Positions 1 through 8,009 of a stretch of DNA of 20,551 nucleotides are shown piece by piece. The position numbers and the translations under genes were made by a program. This stretch comes from an uncultured Ideonella sp. Its GTDB lineage: Bacteria > Pseudomonadota > Gammaproteobacteria > Burkholderiales > Burkholderiaceae. Below the pieces are notes generated by a model. That model was given only the letters and a program-made list of their open reading frames with translations, had not been told where the DNA came from and did not search any database. How positions within the stretch are numbered: the stretch's first letter is position 1; every line of letters starts with the position of its first letter. Location: positions 1-20,551 of the forward strand of contig CAMLGG010000069.1 in the NCBI GenBank assembly GCA_946479475.1. The letters are read 5' to 3'.

Positions 1-1104
1 TGGACGCAGGTGAACCAGTCGTTCCAGCACGGCCGCAACGCCTGGGAGCCCATCTTCAATCACTACGTCAACCGCCTGGGGATCGCGGCGCCGAACGTCG
101 CACGCATGGTGGTGCTGTGCGAGCCGAAGTACGGCGGCAGCAGCGACGACATCTGGTGGCCGACGCTGATCCATCGCCGCGTGCCCTATGCCGGGCCCAT
201 GAAGCCTCCGTCGGGCCTCACGGGGCACTTGAGCGACGGCCGCGTCCTGCTGTCCTGGTGGGGCAGCGTGGGAGCGACGGCCTATGTGGTGCAGCGCGCC
301 AAATCGGTCAAGGGTCCCTTCAGCCCGTTGGCCACCGTGGCTGCCGACCAGTTGCTGACCTACACCGATGCGCCACCCAACGGCATCTGGTTCTACCAGG
401 TCGTGGCACAAGGAACCGGCGCGCCGCGTGAAGGCTCCAACAGGGTTCGAGTCGCGGTCGGTGGCGAACTGCGCTTCCACATGCCGCTGGATGGCGCGGG
501 CGGCCTGGTCCCTGCCGGCACGCTGCTGAATCCGGACGGCACCTCGACCTCGGTGGAGGGCCAGTTGCTGGACGGCGCGACTTGGGGCGAAGGCCGCAAC
601 AACGACAAGGCCGTCGTGTTCGATGGCGTCAAGGCGGGCCTGCAGTTGCCGTCGGGCCTGTTCAGCGGCCTGGACGACTTCACGGTCTCCCTGTGGGCCT
701 ACGCCAACGGGCTGCACTGGGACACCTGCATCCTGTTCGCCGGGACGGATGCCTTCTCCTGTCTCCACATCGCGCCTCAGGCCGGCGGCCTCGGCAGGCT
801 GCGTTTCGGGATCTTCGGGGCAACGTTCAACGACGCCCGCGGGCTGGAGGCACCCAGCGCCCTGGCCACCAGGCGCTGGGTTCATGTGGCGGTCTCGCAG
901 AAGGGCACGATGGGCCGGCTCTATGTCGATGGCACGGAGGTGGGGAACGCCGACTACATGACGCTGTCGCCCCGCCAGGTGGGCGACCAGGTCACCTTCC
1001 TCGGGCGCAACTGGGCGCATCCGTCGTTCAACGGCCGCCTCCAGGATTTCCGCATCTACGTGGGGGCCCTGAGCGCAGCGGAGATTGCGGCGCTGGCCAG
1101 GTGA
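1..1104 (+). CDS. C-terminal part of a secreted glycan-binding or lyase-like protein (FN3 + LamG), 5' end missing
   Basis: The frame is open from base 1, so the true start lies upstream; the GTG at 10 is internal. The visible 368 residues fall into three parts. Residues 1-68 end a larger N-terminal domain; the stretch HGRNAWEPIFNHYVNRLGI resembles the C-terminal part of alginate-lyase-family (PF05426) proteins as I remember them. Residues ~69-153 look like a fibronectin type III domain (a PPSGL start, VLLSWWGS, AYVVQRAKS, WFYQVVA). Residues ~156-368 look like a concanavalin-A-like LamG domain (DGVKAGLQLPSG, DDFTVSLWAYA, RRWVHVAVSQ, GRLYVDGTEVG, GRLQDFRIYVGALSAAEIAAL). FN3 and LamG modules on bacterial exoenzymes usually bind carbohydrate or act as spacers. 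The stop is two bases from the ATG of the GH30 lipoprotein, so the two are probably cotranscribed. The modular domains are fairly safe; the lyase assignment is tentative. Confidence 0.7.
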   Translation, partial: WTQVNQSFQHGRNAWEPIFNHYVNRLGIAAPNVARMVVLCEPKYGGSSDDIWWPTLIHRRVPYAGPMKPPSGLTGHLSDGRVLLSWWGSVGATAYVVQRAKSVKGPFSPLATVAADQLLTYTDAPPNGIWFYQVVAQGTGAPREGSNRVRVAVGGELRFHMPLDGAGGLVPAGTLLNPDGTSTSVEGQLLDGATWGEGRNNDKAVVFDGVKAGLQLPSGLFSGLDDFTVSLWAYANGLHWDTCILFAGTDAFSCLHIAPQAGGLGRLRFGIFGATFNDARGLEAPSALATRRWVHVAVSQKGTMGRLYVDGTEVGNADYMTLSPRQVGDQVTFLGRNWAHPSFNGRLQDFRIYVGALSAAEIAALAR

Positions 1105-1106
1105 CC

Positions 1107-3044
1107 ATGAGCAAGCCCAGTCAACACCCGAGATGCGCCACGGCGGCGAGCGCCCTGCTGTTCAGCCTCGTGCTGTCGGCCTGCGGGGGCGGCCATGACA
1201 CGGGCACTGCAGGTATACCCGTTGCGACGGCACCTGCACCTGCACCTGCACCTGCACCTGCACCTGCACCTGCAGTTGCTGAGCCCGCGCTGACAGTCCC
1301 GCCCGTCACATGGCGCGTCCCGGCACCCATCGACTGGGGCACGGCACTCAGCTCGGCGCAACTGAACGCCACGTCGACGGTCGCGGGGACCTTCACCTAC
1401 ACGCCGCCAGCCGGAACCAGGCTCGAGGTCGGCGTCCAATCGCTGTCAGTCAAGTTCACCCCACAGGATTCGGGCACCTACTCGACGCGGACGGTCGTTC
1501 GCAAGCTGACGGTGAACAAGGCGCAGCCGCCCGTCAGGTGGGACTTTCCCGCGCCTGTGCTGCAGGGGTCTGCCCTCACGCCCGCGCAGATCACCACCGC
1601 GCCTTACGGCATCTATGGCGTCCAGGGCCGGGCCGATCCGGCGGGCTACACGACCCCCGACGGCCAGCCGCTGAGTGCCGCCACGACGGCCGTCGCCGGC
1701 ACCGCCATCATCCTGGCCCGCTTCGTTCCCACGGACAGCGCGCACTACAACCCGGCGATGACGAGCACCGTGCTGACAGTCCAGCCGGCGCCCGCCACGG
1801 CTGCCGTCGATTTCGGCGACGCGAAGCAGACCATCCGCGGCTTCGGCGGCTCGGCGGCCTGGTACTACAGCAAGATGTCGGACGATCGCCTGAACGTCCT
1901 GTTCGGCACCGGGCCCGGCAGCCTCGGCCTGGACATCCTGCGCCTGCGCATCGCGCCGGCCGACTGGAACGCCGCCACCCAGACGGCCGACACCAGCCAG
2001 TGGACGGCAGAGCTGGAGAACGCCGCCGCCGCGCAAGCCCGCGGGGCGCTCGTCTTCGCTTCGCCCTGGTCGCCCCCGGCGAGCATGAAGATCGTCAACA
2101 CCGAGCGCTCGAATCCCCTGTACAGCGGGCGCCTGGATCCTGCGATGTACGCCAGCTACGCGCAGTACCTCAACGCCTACGTTCGCTATGCCGCCAGCCG
2201 CAACGTCAAGCTCCATGCGGTGTCTCTCCAGAACGAGCCGGACTGGGATCCCCAGGACTATGAATCCTGCCTGTGGAGTGCGGCCGAGATGAAGTCCTGG
2301 ATCGGCAACCATGGGGCGATGGCCGTCTCCGGCACCACGGCCAAGCTGATGGCGCCGGAGTCCTTCTACTCCTCGCAGGCGACCATGGACACGCTGCTGG
2401 CCAACAGCAAGGCGGCGCCCAACATCTCGATCGTCGGCGGCCATCTGTACGGCGGCACGCCGAACTATCCCGGCTCGGCCGCGAAGCTCGGCAAGGAGGT
2501 CTGGATGACCGAGCACTTCCTGGACTCGGTCAACAAGTCGAACTCCGGAAGCTGGCAGACGAGCATGGACGACGCCATTGCCATGGCCAAGGAGATCCAC
2601 GACGGGCTGACGCTGTCGCAGTACAACGCCTTCGTCTACTGGTGGCTCGTCAATTCCAGCGACTCGAACCCGACCGGCCTGATCAGCAACAGCAACACGC
2701 CGACGTATTTCGGCATCGGCATGAAGCACTTCTCGTACTTCATCCGCCCCGGTTACGTCCGCTACGACGCGACATCGCAGCCGCAGCCAGGCGTGCGCGT
2801 GTCGGCATTCGGCACACCCGCCGGCGCGGGCGAAAGCAAGGCCGTGGTGGTGCTCGTGAACGAGAACGCCACCGAAGTCGCGCTCACGACGTCCATCCAT
2901 CCCGCCGGCCGCTCGTTGACCGCGCTGACGCCGTACCGCACGACCGCGACGGCGACCTTCGAGCAGCAGCCTCCGATCGCCGTCAATGGCAATGCGTTCT
3001 CCATCAGGCTGCCGGCCAAGAGCATCACGACGCTGGTGAATTGA
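1107..3044 (+). CDS. Lipoprotein with two Ig-like repeats and a GH30 (xylanase-type) glycosidase domain
   Basis: This 645-residue protein starts with a lipoprotein signal peptide; the lipobox LSAC puts the lipidated cysteine at residue 26, so it is probably surface- or periplasm-anchored. A Pro-Ala linker follows (about residues 41-58), then two Ig-like repeats (about 67-140 and 143-232; TFTYTPPAGT and VKFTPQDSGTY in the first), then GH30 from about 234 (QTIRGFGGSAAW, GLDILRLRIAP). The acid/base is predicted as Glu377 in SLQNEPDW and the nucleophile as Glu469 in WMTEHF, both as in family GH30. A C-terminal beta-sandwich ends the protein (PAKSITTLVN). The closest remembered relatives are the GH30 subfamily 8 glucuronoxylanases, but the loop after YWW (residues 511-513) reads LVNSSDSNPTG without the usual arginine that grips glucuronate. 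ATG 1107 was chosen for the signal peptide; GTG 1101, overlapping the previous stop, is an in-frame alternative. The enzyme class is well supported; the exact substrate is not. Confidence 0.9.
   Translation: MSKPSQHPRCATAASALLFSLVLSACGGGHDTGTAGIPVATAPAPAPAPAPAPAPAVAEPALTVPPVTWRVPAPIDWGTALSSAQLNATSTVAGTFTYTPPAGTRLEVGVQSLSVKFTPQDSGTYSTRTVVRKLTVNKAQPPVRWDFPAPVLQGSALTPAQITTAPYGIYGVQGRADPAGYTTPDGQPLSAATTAVAGTAIILARFVPTDSAHYNPAMTSTVLTVQPAPATAAVDFGDAKQTIRGFGGSAAWYYSKMSDDRLNVLFGTGPGSLGLDILRLRIAPADWNAATQTADTSQWTAELENAAAAQARGALVFASPWSPPASMKIVNTERSNPLYSGRLDPAMYASYAQYLNAYVRYAASRNVKLHAVSLQNEPDWDPQDYESCLWSAAEMKSWIGNHGAMAVSGTTAKLMAPESFYSSQATMDTLLANSKAAPNISIVGGHLYGGTPNYPGSAAKLGKEVWMTEHFLDSVNKSNSGSWQTSMDDAIAMAKEIHDGLTLSQYNAFVYWWLVNSSDSNPTGLISNSNTPTYFGIGMKHFSYFIRPGYVRYDATSQPQPGVRVSAFGTPAGAGESKAVVVLVNENATEVALTTSIHPAGRSLTALTPYRTTATATFEQQPPIAVNGNAFSIRLPAKSITTLVN
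1231..1272 (+). repeat. Hexanucleotide tandem repeat encoding a Pro-Ala linker
   Basis: Seven perfect copies of CACCTG lie inside the GH30 lipoprotein gene and encode alternating Ala-Pro. The period of six keeps the frame, so slippage would change linker length between the lipid anchor and the Ig-like repeats without breaking the protein. Confidence 0.9.
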
Positions 3045-3069
3045 GGGCCTTCGGCGTCCGACAATCTCG

Positions 3070-3723
3070 TCAGCCGGCTTCGATCCAGGCCATCCCGGCA
3101 GCAACCAAGCCCGTCACCACCAGGCTGAGCGCCCACACCGTCTCCAGGTTCAGCCAGCCCCGGTTGAGAAAGCCCAGCCCGAGCCAGCGGTAGACCACCC
3201 AGGCCAGCGCAAGGCCGCACGCGATCATCACGACCGTGTGGACCAAGGCCATCAGCAACGCGATGCCGATGCTTGTGCCGATCGGCACGTGGCCATGCTG
3301 CGTGGCCTCGGCCGCGCACAGGCCGAGGGCGATGGGGACCAGCATCAGCCCCGCGCCATGAGCGGTGGCCATGAGGAACGACCACCACGCCAGCCGCGTC
3401 GGAGGCACGCGCGCCAGGAAGCGCGGGTGACGAGGCCGAAGCAGCCGCAGCAAGCCGAACCCGAACACCAGCAACCCGGCCCCGATCCGCACCGCGCGGC
3501 TCCACTCCACGTACCACGCAAGCAGCGTGAATGGCAGCAGCACGGCCGCCATCGCGAGCAGGTGGCCGAGGCCCAGGGGCAGCACGGTGGCGAAGACGGC
3601 GGAATCGCGGCGGGCCGCCAGGCCGTTGGCCACCGCCAGCGGCCAGCCCATGCCCGGGTTCAGGCCGTGATAGAGGCCGAAGCCGACCACTCCCCACCAG
3701 GCAGCGGCCTCGGCGCTCAGCAT
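3070..3723 (-). CDS. Six-helix integral membrane protein with intramembrane histidines, partner of the SBP56 gene
   Basis: This 217-residue protein has about six predicted transmembrane helices (roughly 8-30, 43-70, 78-95, 109-135, 148-176, 190-214) and no signal peptide. Histidines sit in or next to the helices in conserved-looking settings: His19 in GLYHGLNPGMGWP, His54 in GLGHLLA, His122 in ATAHGAGLMLVP and His162 in ALVHTVVM. The pattern recalls HupE/NicO/RcnA-like metal transporters, but I cannot assign it to a named family; I have a vague memory of relatives carrying a doubtful 'ArcD' label. The ATG lies 10 bases after the stop of the SBP56-family gene, so the two form an operon. This proximity suggests a role in metal or sulfur handling for that protein, which is inference. 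It converges on the GH30 gene with 25 bases between stops. Confidence 0.7.
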   Translation of the reverse strand: MLSAEAAAWWGVVGFGLYHGLNPGMGWPLAVANGLAARRDSAVFATVLPLGLGHLLAMAAVLLPFTLLAWYVEWSRAVRIGAGLLVFGFGLLRLLRPRHPRFLARVPPTRLAWWSFLMATAHGAGLMLVPIALGLCAAEATQHGHVPIGTSIGIALLMALVHTVVMIACGLALAWVVYRWLGLGFLNRGWLNLETVWALSLVVTGLVAAGMAWIEAG

Positions 3724-3733
3724 GCGGCCACGG

Positions 3734-5140
3734 CTAGGCCGAGGGGTAGCAGAACGAGTCGGTCGAGCAGTCGCCGCCTTCGAGCCGGATCTGGTGCGCG
3801 CCGAACTCGGGGCCGAACTCGACGCCGAACTCGCGGTCCAGCTCGATGCCGCCGTTGGGGCCGACCTTGCACATCACCTGCACGCCGGGCACGCCCTCGG
3901 GATAGAACTGCTTGTCCCAGCTGCTGTAGAGGCCGTTGGTGAAGTACACGCGCTGGCCGTCGCGGCTGATCTCGGTCATCTGCGGGCCGCCGGGGAAGGG
4001 CCGGCCCGAAGGCAGCTTGTCGTGCCGTGCGATGCCGCCGGCGCGCACGCTGCCGGTGAGCTTGGGCGTCATCGGGTCGGTGACGTCGTACTGCCGCAGC
4101 TCCCCCGTGCCCCAGCAGGCCACGTAGAGGAAGCGATCGTCGAGCGAGAGGTCGATGTCGCTGATCAGCGGCGGCGCGGCGCCGAAGCCTTGCAGCAGAG
4201 GCGGCAGCACCGACTTGTCCGCCGGCTCGGCCGGGATGGTGGCCGTCTTCTTCGCGTGGAACTTGCCACCCTCGCGCCACCAGGTCCACACCGAGCCCTC
4301 GAGGTTGGTGGTGTCGACCACCACGCCGAGGAAGCCGTACTCGCGCGTCGGGTCGTGCGCAGGGCGCACTTCGAGCGCCATCTGGTGGTTGGCGCCGAGA
4401 TCGATCGTCTGCAGGTGCTTGCGGCCGCGCAGGTCCCAGAAGTGCAGCTGGTGGCCGTACTTGTTGGCCAGCAGGTCCTCGGCCACGACGCCGTTCTCGA
4501 ACTGCGGCGGCCGGCCCCACTCGCTCGACACCATGTAGTCGCGCGGCAGGTTCCACCAGAAGTCGTAGTGCAGCTGCTGCGGGCCGCGGTCGATCTCCCA
4601 CTTGCCGAGGATCTCGAAGCTCTCGCAGTCCATCAGGAAGATGCCGGCCGGCCCCTGCGTGCCGTCGGCACCGCCGCCGCCCAGCGTGCTGATGTAGATG
4701 CCCTCGGGGCCGCAGTGCGTGGTGTGCGGCCGCGAGTAGCCCGTCTTCTTCATCACCTCCTCCGGCTCTATCACCTTGGCCAGCGTCGGCTTGCGCGGGT
4801 CGGGCTGCGTGTCGACCACGTAGATGCGCGAGGAGCGGATGCCCGGGATGATCAGGTAGCGCCGCTTCAGGAACGCATGGCCGGACATCGGCGAAAGCGC
4901 CGAGGAGCAGGCGTTCCAGCCGAAGTGGTGGAACTCGTCGCCCTTGTAGGGCATGTCGAGCCGGTGCAGCACCTGGCTGTAGGTGGGCGAGCCCGGGTCG
5001 ACGTCGACCACGGCCAGCGCATCGGGCCGTGATCCGTCAGGTGAAAGCAGGGCCGTGTAGGCGATGCGCTCGCGGGGGGCCTCCATCGCCAGGCGGGGCG
5101 AGGGGTGGAAGGTGGGGTCGGGCCGCAGGTTGTCGAGCAT
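3734..5140 (-). CDS. Selenium-binding protein / methanethiol oxidase family (SBP56)
   Basis: The 468-residue product matches the SBP56 family along its whole length (human SELENBP1 is 472 residues). Recognisable blocks are DEFHHFGWNACSS (His71, His72, Cys78), HTTHCGPEGIYISTLGG, QQLHYDFWWNLPRDYMVSSEWG, GHQLHFWDLRG, DLSLDDRFLYVACWGTGELRQYDV, GGPQMTEISRDGQRVYFTNGLYSSWD and the C-terminal AHQIRLEGGD. Family members include copper-dependent methanethiol oxidases, which turn methanethiol into formaldehyde, hydrogen sulfide and hydrogen peroxide. Cys78 matches the cysteine linked to selenium binding in the human protein; the second cysteine of that CSSC motif is alanine here. No signal peptide is visible, so this copy is probably cytoplasmic, unlike the periplasmic Hyphomicrobium enzyme. 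ATG 5140 was chosen because AAGGAGG lies just upstream; the in-frame start at 5194 adds 18 residues unlike the family. The membrane-protein gene follows in the same operon. Confidence 0.9.
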   Translation of the reverse strand: MLDNLRPDPTFHPSPRLAMEAPRERIAYTALLSPDGSRPDALAVVDVDPGSPTYSQVLHRLDMPYKGDEFHHFGWNACSSALSPMSGHAFLKRRYLIIPGIRSSRIYVVDTQPDPRKPTLAKVIEPEEVMKKTGYSRPHTTHCGPEGIYISTLGGGGADGTQGPAGIFLMDCESFEILGKWEIDRGPQQLHYDFWWNLPRDYMVSSEWGRPPQFENGVVAEDLLANKYGHQLHFWDLRGRKHLQTIDLGANHQMALEVRPAHDPTREYGFLGVVVDTTNLEGSVWTWWREGGKFHAKKTATIPAEPADKSVLPPLLQGFGAAPPLISDIDLSLDDRFLYVACWGTGELRQYDVTDPMTPKLTGSVRAGGIARHDKLPSGRPFPGGPQMTEISRDGQRVYFTNGLYSSWDKQFYPEGVPGVQVMCKVGPNGGIELDREFGVEFGPEFGAHQIRLEGGDCSTDSFCYPSA

Positions 5141-5166
5141 GGCTGCCTCCTTGGGAAGAGGCGGCA

Positions 5167-5194
5167 AGCATCCTCCGGAGGCGGGCGCTGTCAA
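5167..5194 (-). promoter_or_regulatory. Candidate sigma70 promoter of the SBP56-family gene
   Basis: On the minus strand there is a consensus TTGACA (5194-5189), a 16-base spacer, and a weak GATGCT as -10 (5172-5167). The spacer contains the perfect 10-bp palindrome CCTCCGGAGG (5172-5181), next to the -10. A start near 5160 would leave a short leader with the AAGGAGG ribosome site before ATG 5140. The -35 is convincing; the -10 is poor. Confidence 0.4.
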
Positions 5195-5246
5195 TAGCCA
5201 TGAGCACCTCGTGGTCGATGGGCGCCCGCGGACGCCGCGTGCCGGC

Positions 5247-6083
5247 CTACTTCGCGATCGGCGCCGGGATGCCCGGATGCGGGTCGTAGCCCTCGATGGC
5301 GAAATCCTCGAAGCGGTAGTCGAAGATGCTCGCGGGCTTGCGCTTGATGACCAGCGTGGGGGCCGGGCGAGGCTCGCGCGTCAGTTGCAGCCGGGCCTGC
5401 TCGAGGTGGTTGGAGTACAGGTGCAGGTCGCCGAAGGAGTGGACGATCTCGCCCGGCTGCAGGTCGCATTGCTGAGCGACCATGTGGGTGAGGAAGGCGA
5501 CGGAGGCGGCATTGAAGGGCACGCCGAGGAAGCAATCCGCCGAACGCTGGGTGAGCATGCAGCTCAGCCTGCCGTTGGCCACGTAGAACTGGTAGAGCAC
5601 GTGGCAGGGCGGCAGCGCCATGCGGCCTTCGGCGGCGTTCACCTCGGGCGGCTTGCTCTCGTCGGGCAGGTCCGCCACGTTCCAGCCGCTGATGATGTGG
5701 CGGCGGCTGTCGGGCTTGCGGCGGATGCCGTCGATCAAGGCCTGCACCTGGTCGTGCTCGCGGCCGTCGGCGCCTTTCCAGCGGCGCCATTGCGCACCGT
5801 AGACCGGGCCGAGCTCGCCCTCGGGCGTGGCCCACTCGTTCCAGATGGTGACGCCGTTGTCCTTCAGGTAGCGGATGTTCGTGTCGCCCCGCAGGAACCA
5901 CAGCAGCTCGTGCAGGATGGACTTGATGTGCAGCTTCTTGGTCGTCAGCAGCGGGAAGCCCTGGGCGAGGTCGTGCCGGTACATCCGGCCGAAGACCGAG
6001 AGGGTGCCGGTGCCGGTGCGGTCGCCCTTGGCGACGCCGTTAGCCAGGATGTCGGAGAGGAGGGCGAGGTACTGTGGGTCCAT
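5247..6083 (-). CDS. thyA: Thymidylate synthase ThyA
   Basis: ThyA methylates dUMP to dTMP with methylenetetrahydrofolate, giving dihydrofolate; it acts in the cytosol in DNA-precursor synthesis. The 278-residue product carries the family blocks: [20 protein letters not shown] near the N-terminus, [11 protein letters not shown], the [10 protein letters not shown] phosphate-binding segment, the catalytic cysteine Cys160 in [36 protein letters not shown] and the GDLHLYSNH dUMP-binding block. ATG 6083 (MDPQYLALL) fits the family N-terminus; an in-frame start further up at 6143 lies inside the ABC exporter gene and adds residues unlike ThyA. The gene starts 10 bases after the exporter stop but has no Shine-Dalgarno sequence. 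No folA gene follows within the window. Confidence 0.97.
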   Translation of the reverse strand: MDPQYLALLSDILANGVAKGDRTGTGTLSVFGRMYRHDLAQGFPLLTTKKLHIKSILHELLWFLRGDTNIRYLKDNGVTIWNEWATPEGELGPVYGAQWRRWKGADGREHDQVQALIDGIRRKPDSRRHIISGWNVADLPDESKPPEVNAAEGRMALPPCHVLYQFYVANGRLSCMLTQRSADCFLGVPFNAASVAFLTHMVAQQCDLQPGEIVHSFGDLHLYSNHLEQARLQLTREPRPAPTLVIKRKPASIFDYRFEDFAIEGYDPHPGIPAPIAK

Positions 6084-6090
6084 CGGCTGA

Positions 6091-6096
6091 ATTTTA
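6091..6096 (-). promoter_or_regulatory. Candidate thyA -10 element, near-leaderless
   Basis: TAAAAT on the minus strand ends seven bases before the thyA ATG at 6083 and overlaps the TAA stop of the ABC exporter gene. A transcript starting there would have almost no leader. I found no convincing -35. Read-through from the exporter gene is an alternative. Confidence 0.35.
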
Positions 6097-7893
6097 GGCG
6101 GGCGCGTCTTCCAGGCCGAATTGCATGGCGGCCAGGCGCGCATACAGGCCCTGGCGTGCGATCAGCTCCGCGTGCGTGCCCTGGTCGACGATGCGGCCGG
6201 CCTCGAGCACCACGATGCGGTCGACCCGCTGGATGGTGGCCAGGCGGTGCGCGATGACGAGCGTGGTGCGGTTGGCCATGGCCGCTTCGAGCGCGGCCTG
6301 CACCATGCGTTCGCTCTCGGCATCGAGCGCGCTGGTGGCCTCGTCGAGCAGCAGCAGCGGCGGGTTCTTGAGGATGGCGCGGGCGATCGAGATGCGTTGC
6401 CTCTGGCCGCCGGAAAGGCGCACGCCGCGCTCGCCGAGAAAGCTCTCGTAGCCGCCGGGCAGGGCGGTGATGAAGTCATGGGCAAACGCTGCCTTGGCGG
6501 CGGCGATCACCTCCTCGTCGCTCGCCTCGGGCCGGCCGTAGCGGATGTTCTCCATCGCGCTGGCCGAGAAGATGACGCTGTCCTGCGGAACGATGCCGAT
6601 GCGCCCGCGCAGGGCAGCGAAGGAGGTTTCGCGCACGTCGACGCCGTCGAGCCGGATGCGGCCCGTCTCCACGTCGTAGAAGCGCAGCAGCAGCTGGAAG
6701 ACGGTCGTCTTGCCCGCGCCGCTGGGGCCGACGAGGGCGACCGTCTCGCCGGGCTTCACGTCCAGCGTGATGTCGGCCAGCGCCGCGGTCTGTGGCCGCG
6801 AGGGGTAGTGGAAGCGCACGCCTTCGAGCTGCACGTGCGAACCCTGGCGCGTCGGCGGCAAAGCCTGCGCCGCGGCCGGCTCCATCACCGGCGATTGCGC
6901 CGCCAGCAGCTCCATCAGCCGCTCGGTGGCGCCGGCGGCGCGCAGCAGGTCGCCATAGACCTCCGACAGCACCGCGACCGAGCTGACGAGCACGATGACG
7001 TAGAGCACCGTCTGGCCCAGGTGGCCCGCCGTGATGTCGCCGTGCAGCACCGCCTGCGTGCCCTGGTACAGGCCCCACAGCAGGCCGCCGAAGGTCGAGG
7101 TGATGATGAAGGCCACCAGCACCGAACGGACGCGCGTGCGGCGCAGGGCGGTGTCGAATGCGTCTTCGGTCGCGCGGTCGAAACGGGCAGCCTCGCGCTT
7201 CTCCTGGGTGTAGGCCTGCACCACGGGAATCGCGTTCAGCACCTCCGCCGCGATGGCGCTGGAGTCGGCCACGCGGTCCTGGCTGGCGCGGCTGAGCGTG
7301 CGCACGCGGCGGCCGAAGTACAGCGCCGGCAGCACCACCAGCACCAGGATGCCGAGCACCTGCCCCATCACGTAGGGGTTGGTGACGACCAGCATGATCA
7401 GCGCGCCTATGCCCATCACCGTATTGCGCAGGCCCATGCTGAGGCTGGAACCGACGACCGTCTGGACCAGCGTCGTGTCGGTGGTCAGGCGGCTCAGCAC
7501 CTCGCCGGTGGCGGTGGTCTCGAAGAAGGCCGGGCTCTGCTTGACGACGTGGGCGTAGACGGCATTGCGCAGGTCGGCGGTGATGCGCTCGCCGAGCCAG
7601 GTCACCGTGTAGAAGCGCGCCGCGGAGAACAGGCCGAGCGCGGCGCCCACCGCGAAGAGCGCGCCGAAATGCTCGCGCAGCGACATCAGCCGGTCGCCCG
7701 GATCGGCCGCCACCAGCCCCTGGTCGATCAGGGATTTGAGCGCCACCGGCAGCACGAGGGTCGCCACGGCCGCCAGCACCAGGAACAGCAGCGCCAGGGC
7801 AATGTGGCCCCGGTACGGCCGCAGGAAGGGCACGAGTCCCGACAGGGACCGGGGAGTGGCGCCGCGCGGGCGCTCGGAGGGGGCGGTCGACAT
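6094..7893 (-). CDS. MsbA-related ABC exporter, fused permease and ATPase
   Basis: This 599-residue half-transporter has an N-terminal six-helix exporter domain (about residues 20-320) and a C-terminal ATPase (about 350-590). It shows Walker [10 protein letters not shown] with Lys395, the signature LSGGQRQR, Walker [13 protein letters not shown] and the H-loop IAHRLAT. It should work as a homodimer in the inner membrane and export a lipid or hydrophobic compound; the substrate cannot be read from sequence. I recall this subtype as the proteobacterial MsbA-related exporter group rather than true MsbA. ATG 7893 was preferred over an in-frame TTG at 7911, although neither has a good ribosome site. 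The gene diverges from the MarR efflux operon and is followed at 10 bases by thyA. A half MarR-box (TTGCCTA on the minus strand, 7911-7905) sits just upstream of the ATG, so co-regulation with the efflux operon is possible. Confidence 0.93.
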   Translation of the reverse strand: MSTAPSERPRGATPRSLSGLVPFLRPYRGHIALALLFLVLAAVATLVLPVALKSLIDQGLVAADPGDRLMSLREHFGALFAVGAALGLFSAARFYTVTWLGERITADLRNAVYAHVVKQSPAFFETTATGEVLSRLTTDTTLVQTVVGSSLSMGLRNTVMGIGALIMLVVTNPYVMGQVLGILVLVVLPALYFGRRVRTLSRASQDRVADSSAIAAEVLNAIPVVQAYTQEKREAARFDRATEDAFDTALRRTRVRSVLVAFIITSTFGGLLWGLYQGTQAVLHGDITAGHLGQTVLYVIVLVSSVAVLSEVYGDLLRAAGATERLMELLAAQSPVMEPAAAQALPPTRQGSHVQLEGVRFHYPSRPQTAALADITLDVKPGETVALVGPSGAGKTTVFQLLLRFYDVETGRIRLDGVDVRETSFAALRGRIGIVPQDSVIFSASAMENIRYGRPEASDEEVIAAAKAAFAHDFITALPGGYESFLGERGVRLSGGQRQRISIARAILKNPPLLLLDEATSALDAESERMVQAALEAAMANRTTLVIAHRLATIQRVDRIVVLEAGRIVDQGTHAELIARQGLYARLAAMQFGLEDAPA

Positions 7894-7963
7894 GGCCGGC
7901 AGTGTAGGCAATCAGCTGTGACAGCCCGTCCGCCCCCAAGACCCCACGAAAAGCTAGGCTATT

Positions 7964-7987
7964 CAATGACTGTCCGGACAATGATTG
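7964..7987. promoter_or_regulatory. Imperfect 24-bp palindrome in the exporter/marR divergent region
   Basis: The core TGTCCGGACA (7971-7980) is a perfect 10-bp palindrome. It is flanked by CAATGAC on the left and ATGATTG on the right, giving 10 of 12 paired positions. Its right half supplies the predicted marR -35 (CGGACA, 7975-7980). This is a candidate operator for MarR or a second regulator. Confidence 0.5.
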
Positions 7988-8003
7988 CCTATGCAATTAA
8001 AGT
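7975..8003 (+). promoter_or_regulatory. Candidate promoter of the marR efflux operon
   Basis: The -35 is CGGACA (7975-7980) and the -10 is TAAAGT (7998-8003), with a 17-base spacer. Each matches four of six consensus positions. The -10 ends six bases before the marR ATG at 8010, so transcription would begin at or next to the start codon. No Shine-Dalgarno sequence precedes that ATG. Confidence 0.45.
7985..7996. promoter_or_regulatory. MarR-box-like operator between -35 and -10
   Basis: TTGCCTATGCAA differs at one position from the remembered E. coli marO consensus TTGCCNNGGCAA, and with flanking bases forms ATTGC-4-GCAAT. It lies between the predicted -35 and -10 of the marR operon, where a bound repressor would block RNA polymerase. 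Confidence 0.6.
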
Positions 8004-8009
8004 CGCGGC

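Noticed and set aside
1446..3104. Long open frame on the minus strand opposite the GH30 gene
   Set aside because: The translation is Arg/Gly-rich with no recognisable domain, while the plus strand carries a clear GH30 domain. It is a GC-rich shadow.
3722..5032. 436-codon plus-strand frame opposite the SBP56 gene
   Set aside because: The SBP56 blocks on the other strand are unmistakable.
5172..5181. CCTCCGGAGG as a terminator stem
   Set aside because: It has no loop and no T-tract, and it sits upstream of a gene start; it is kept only as a weak promoter dyad.
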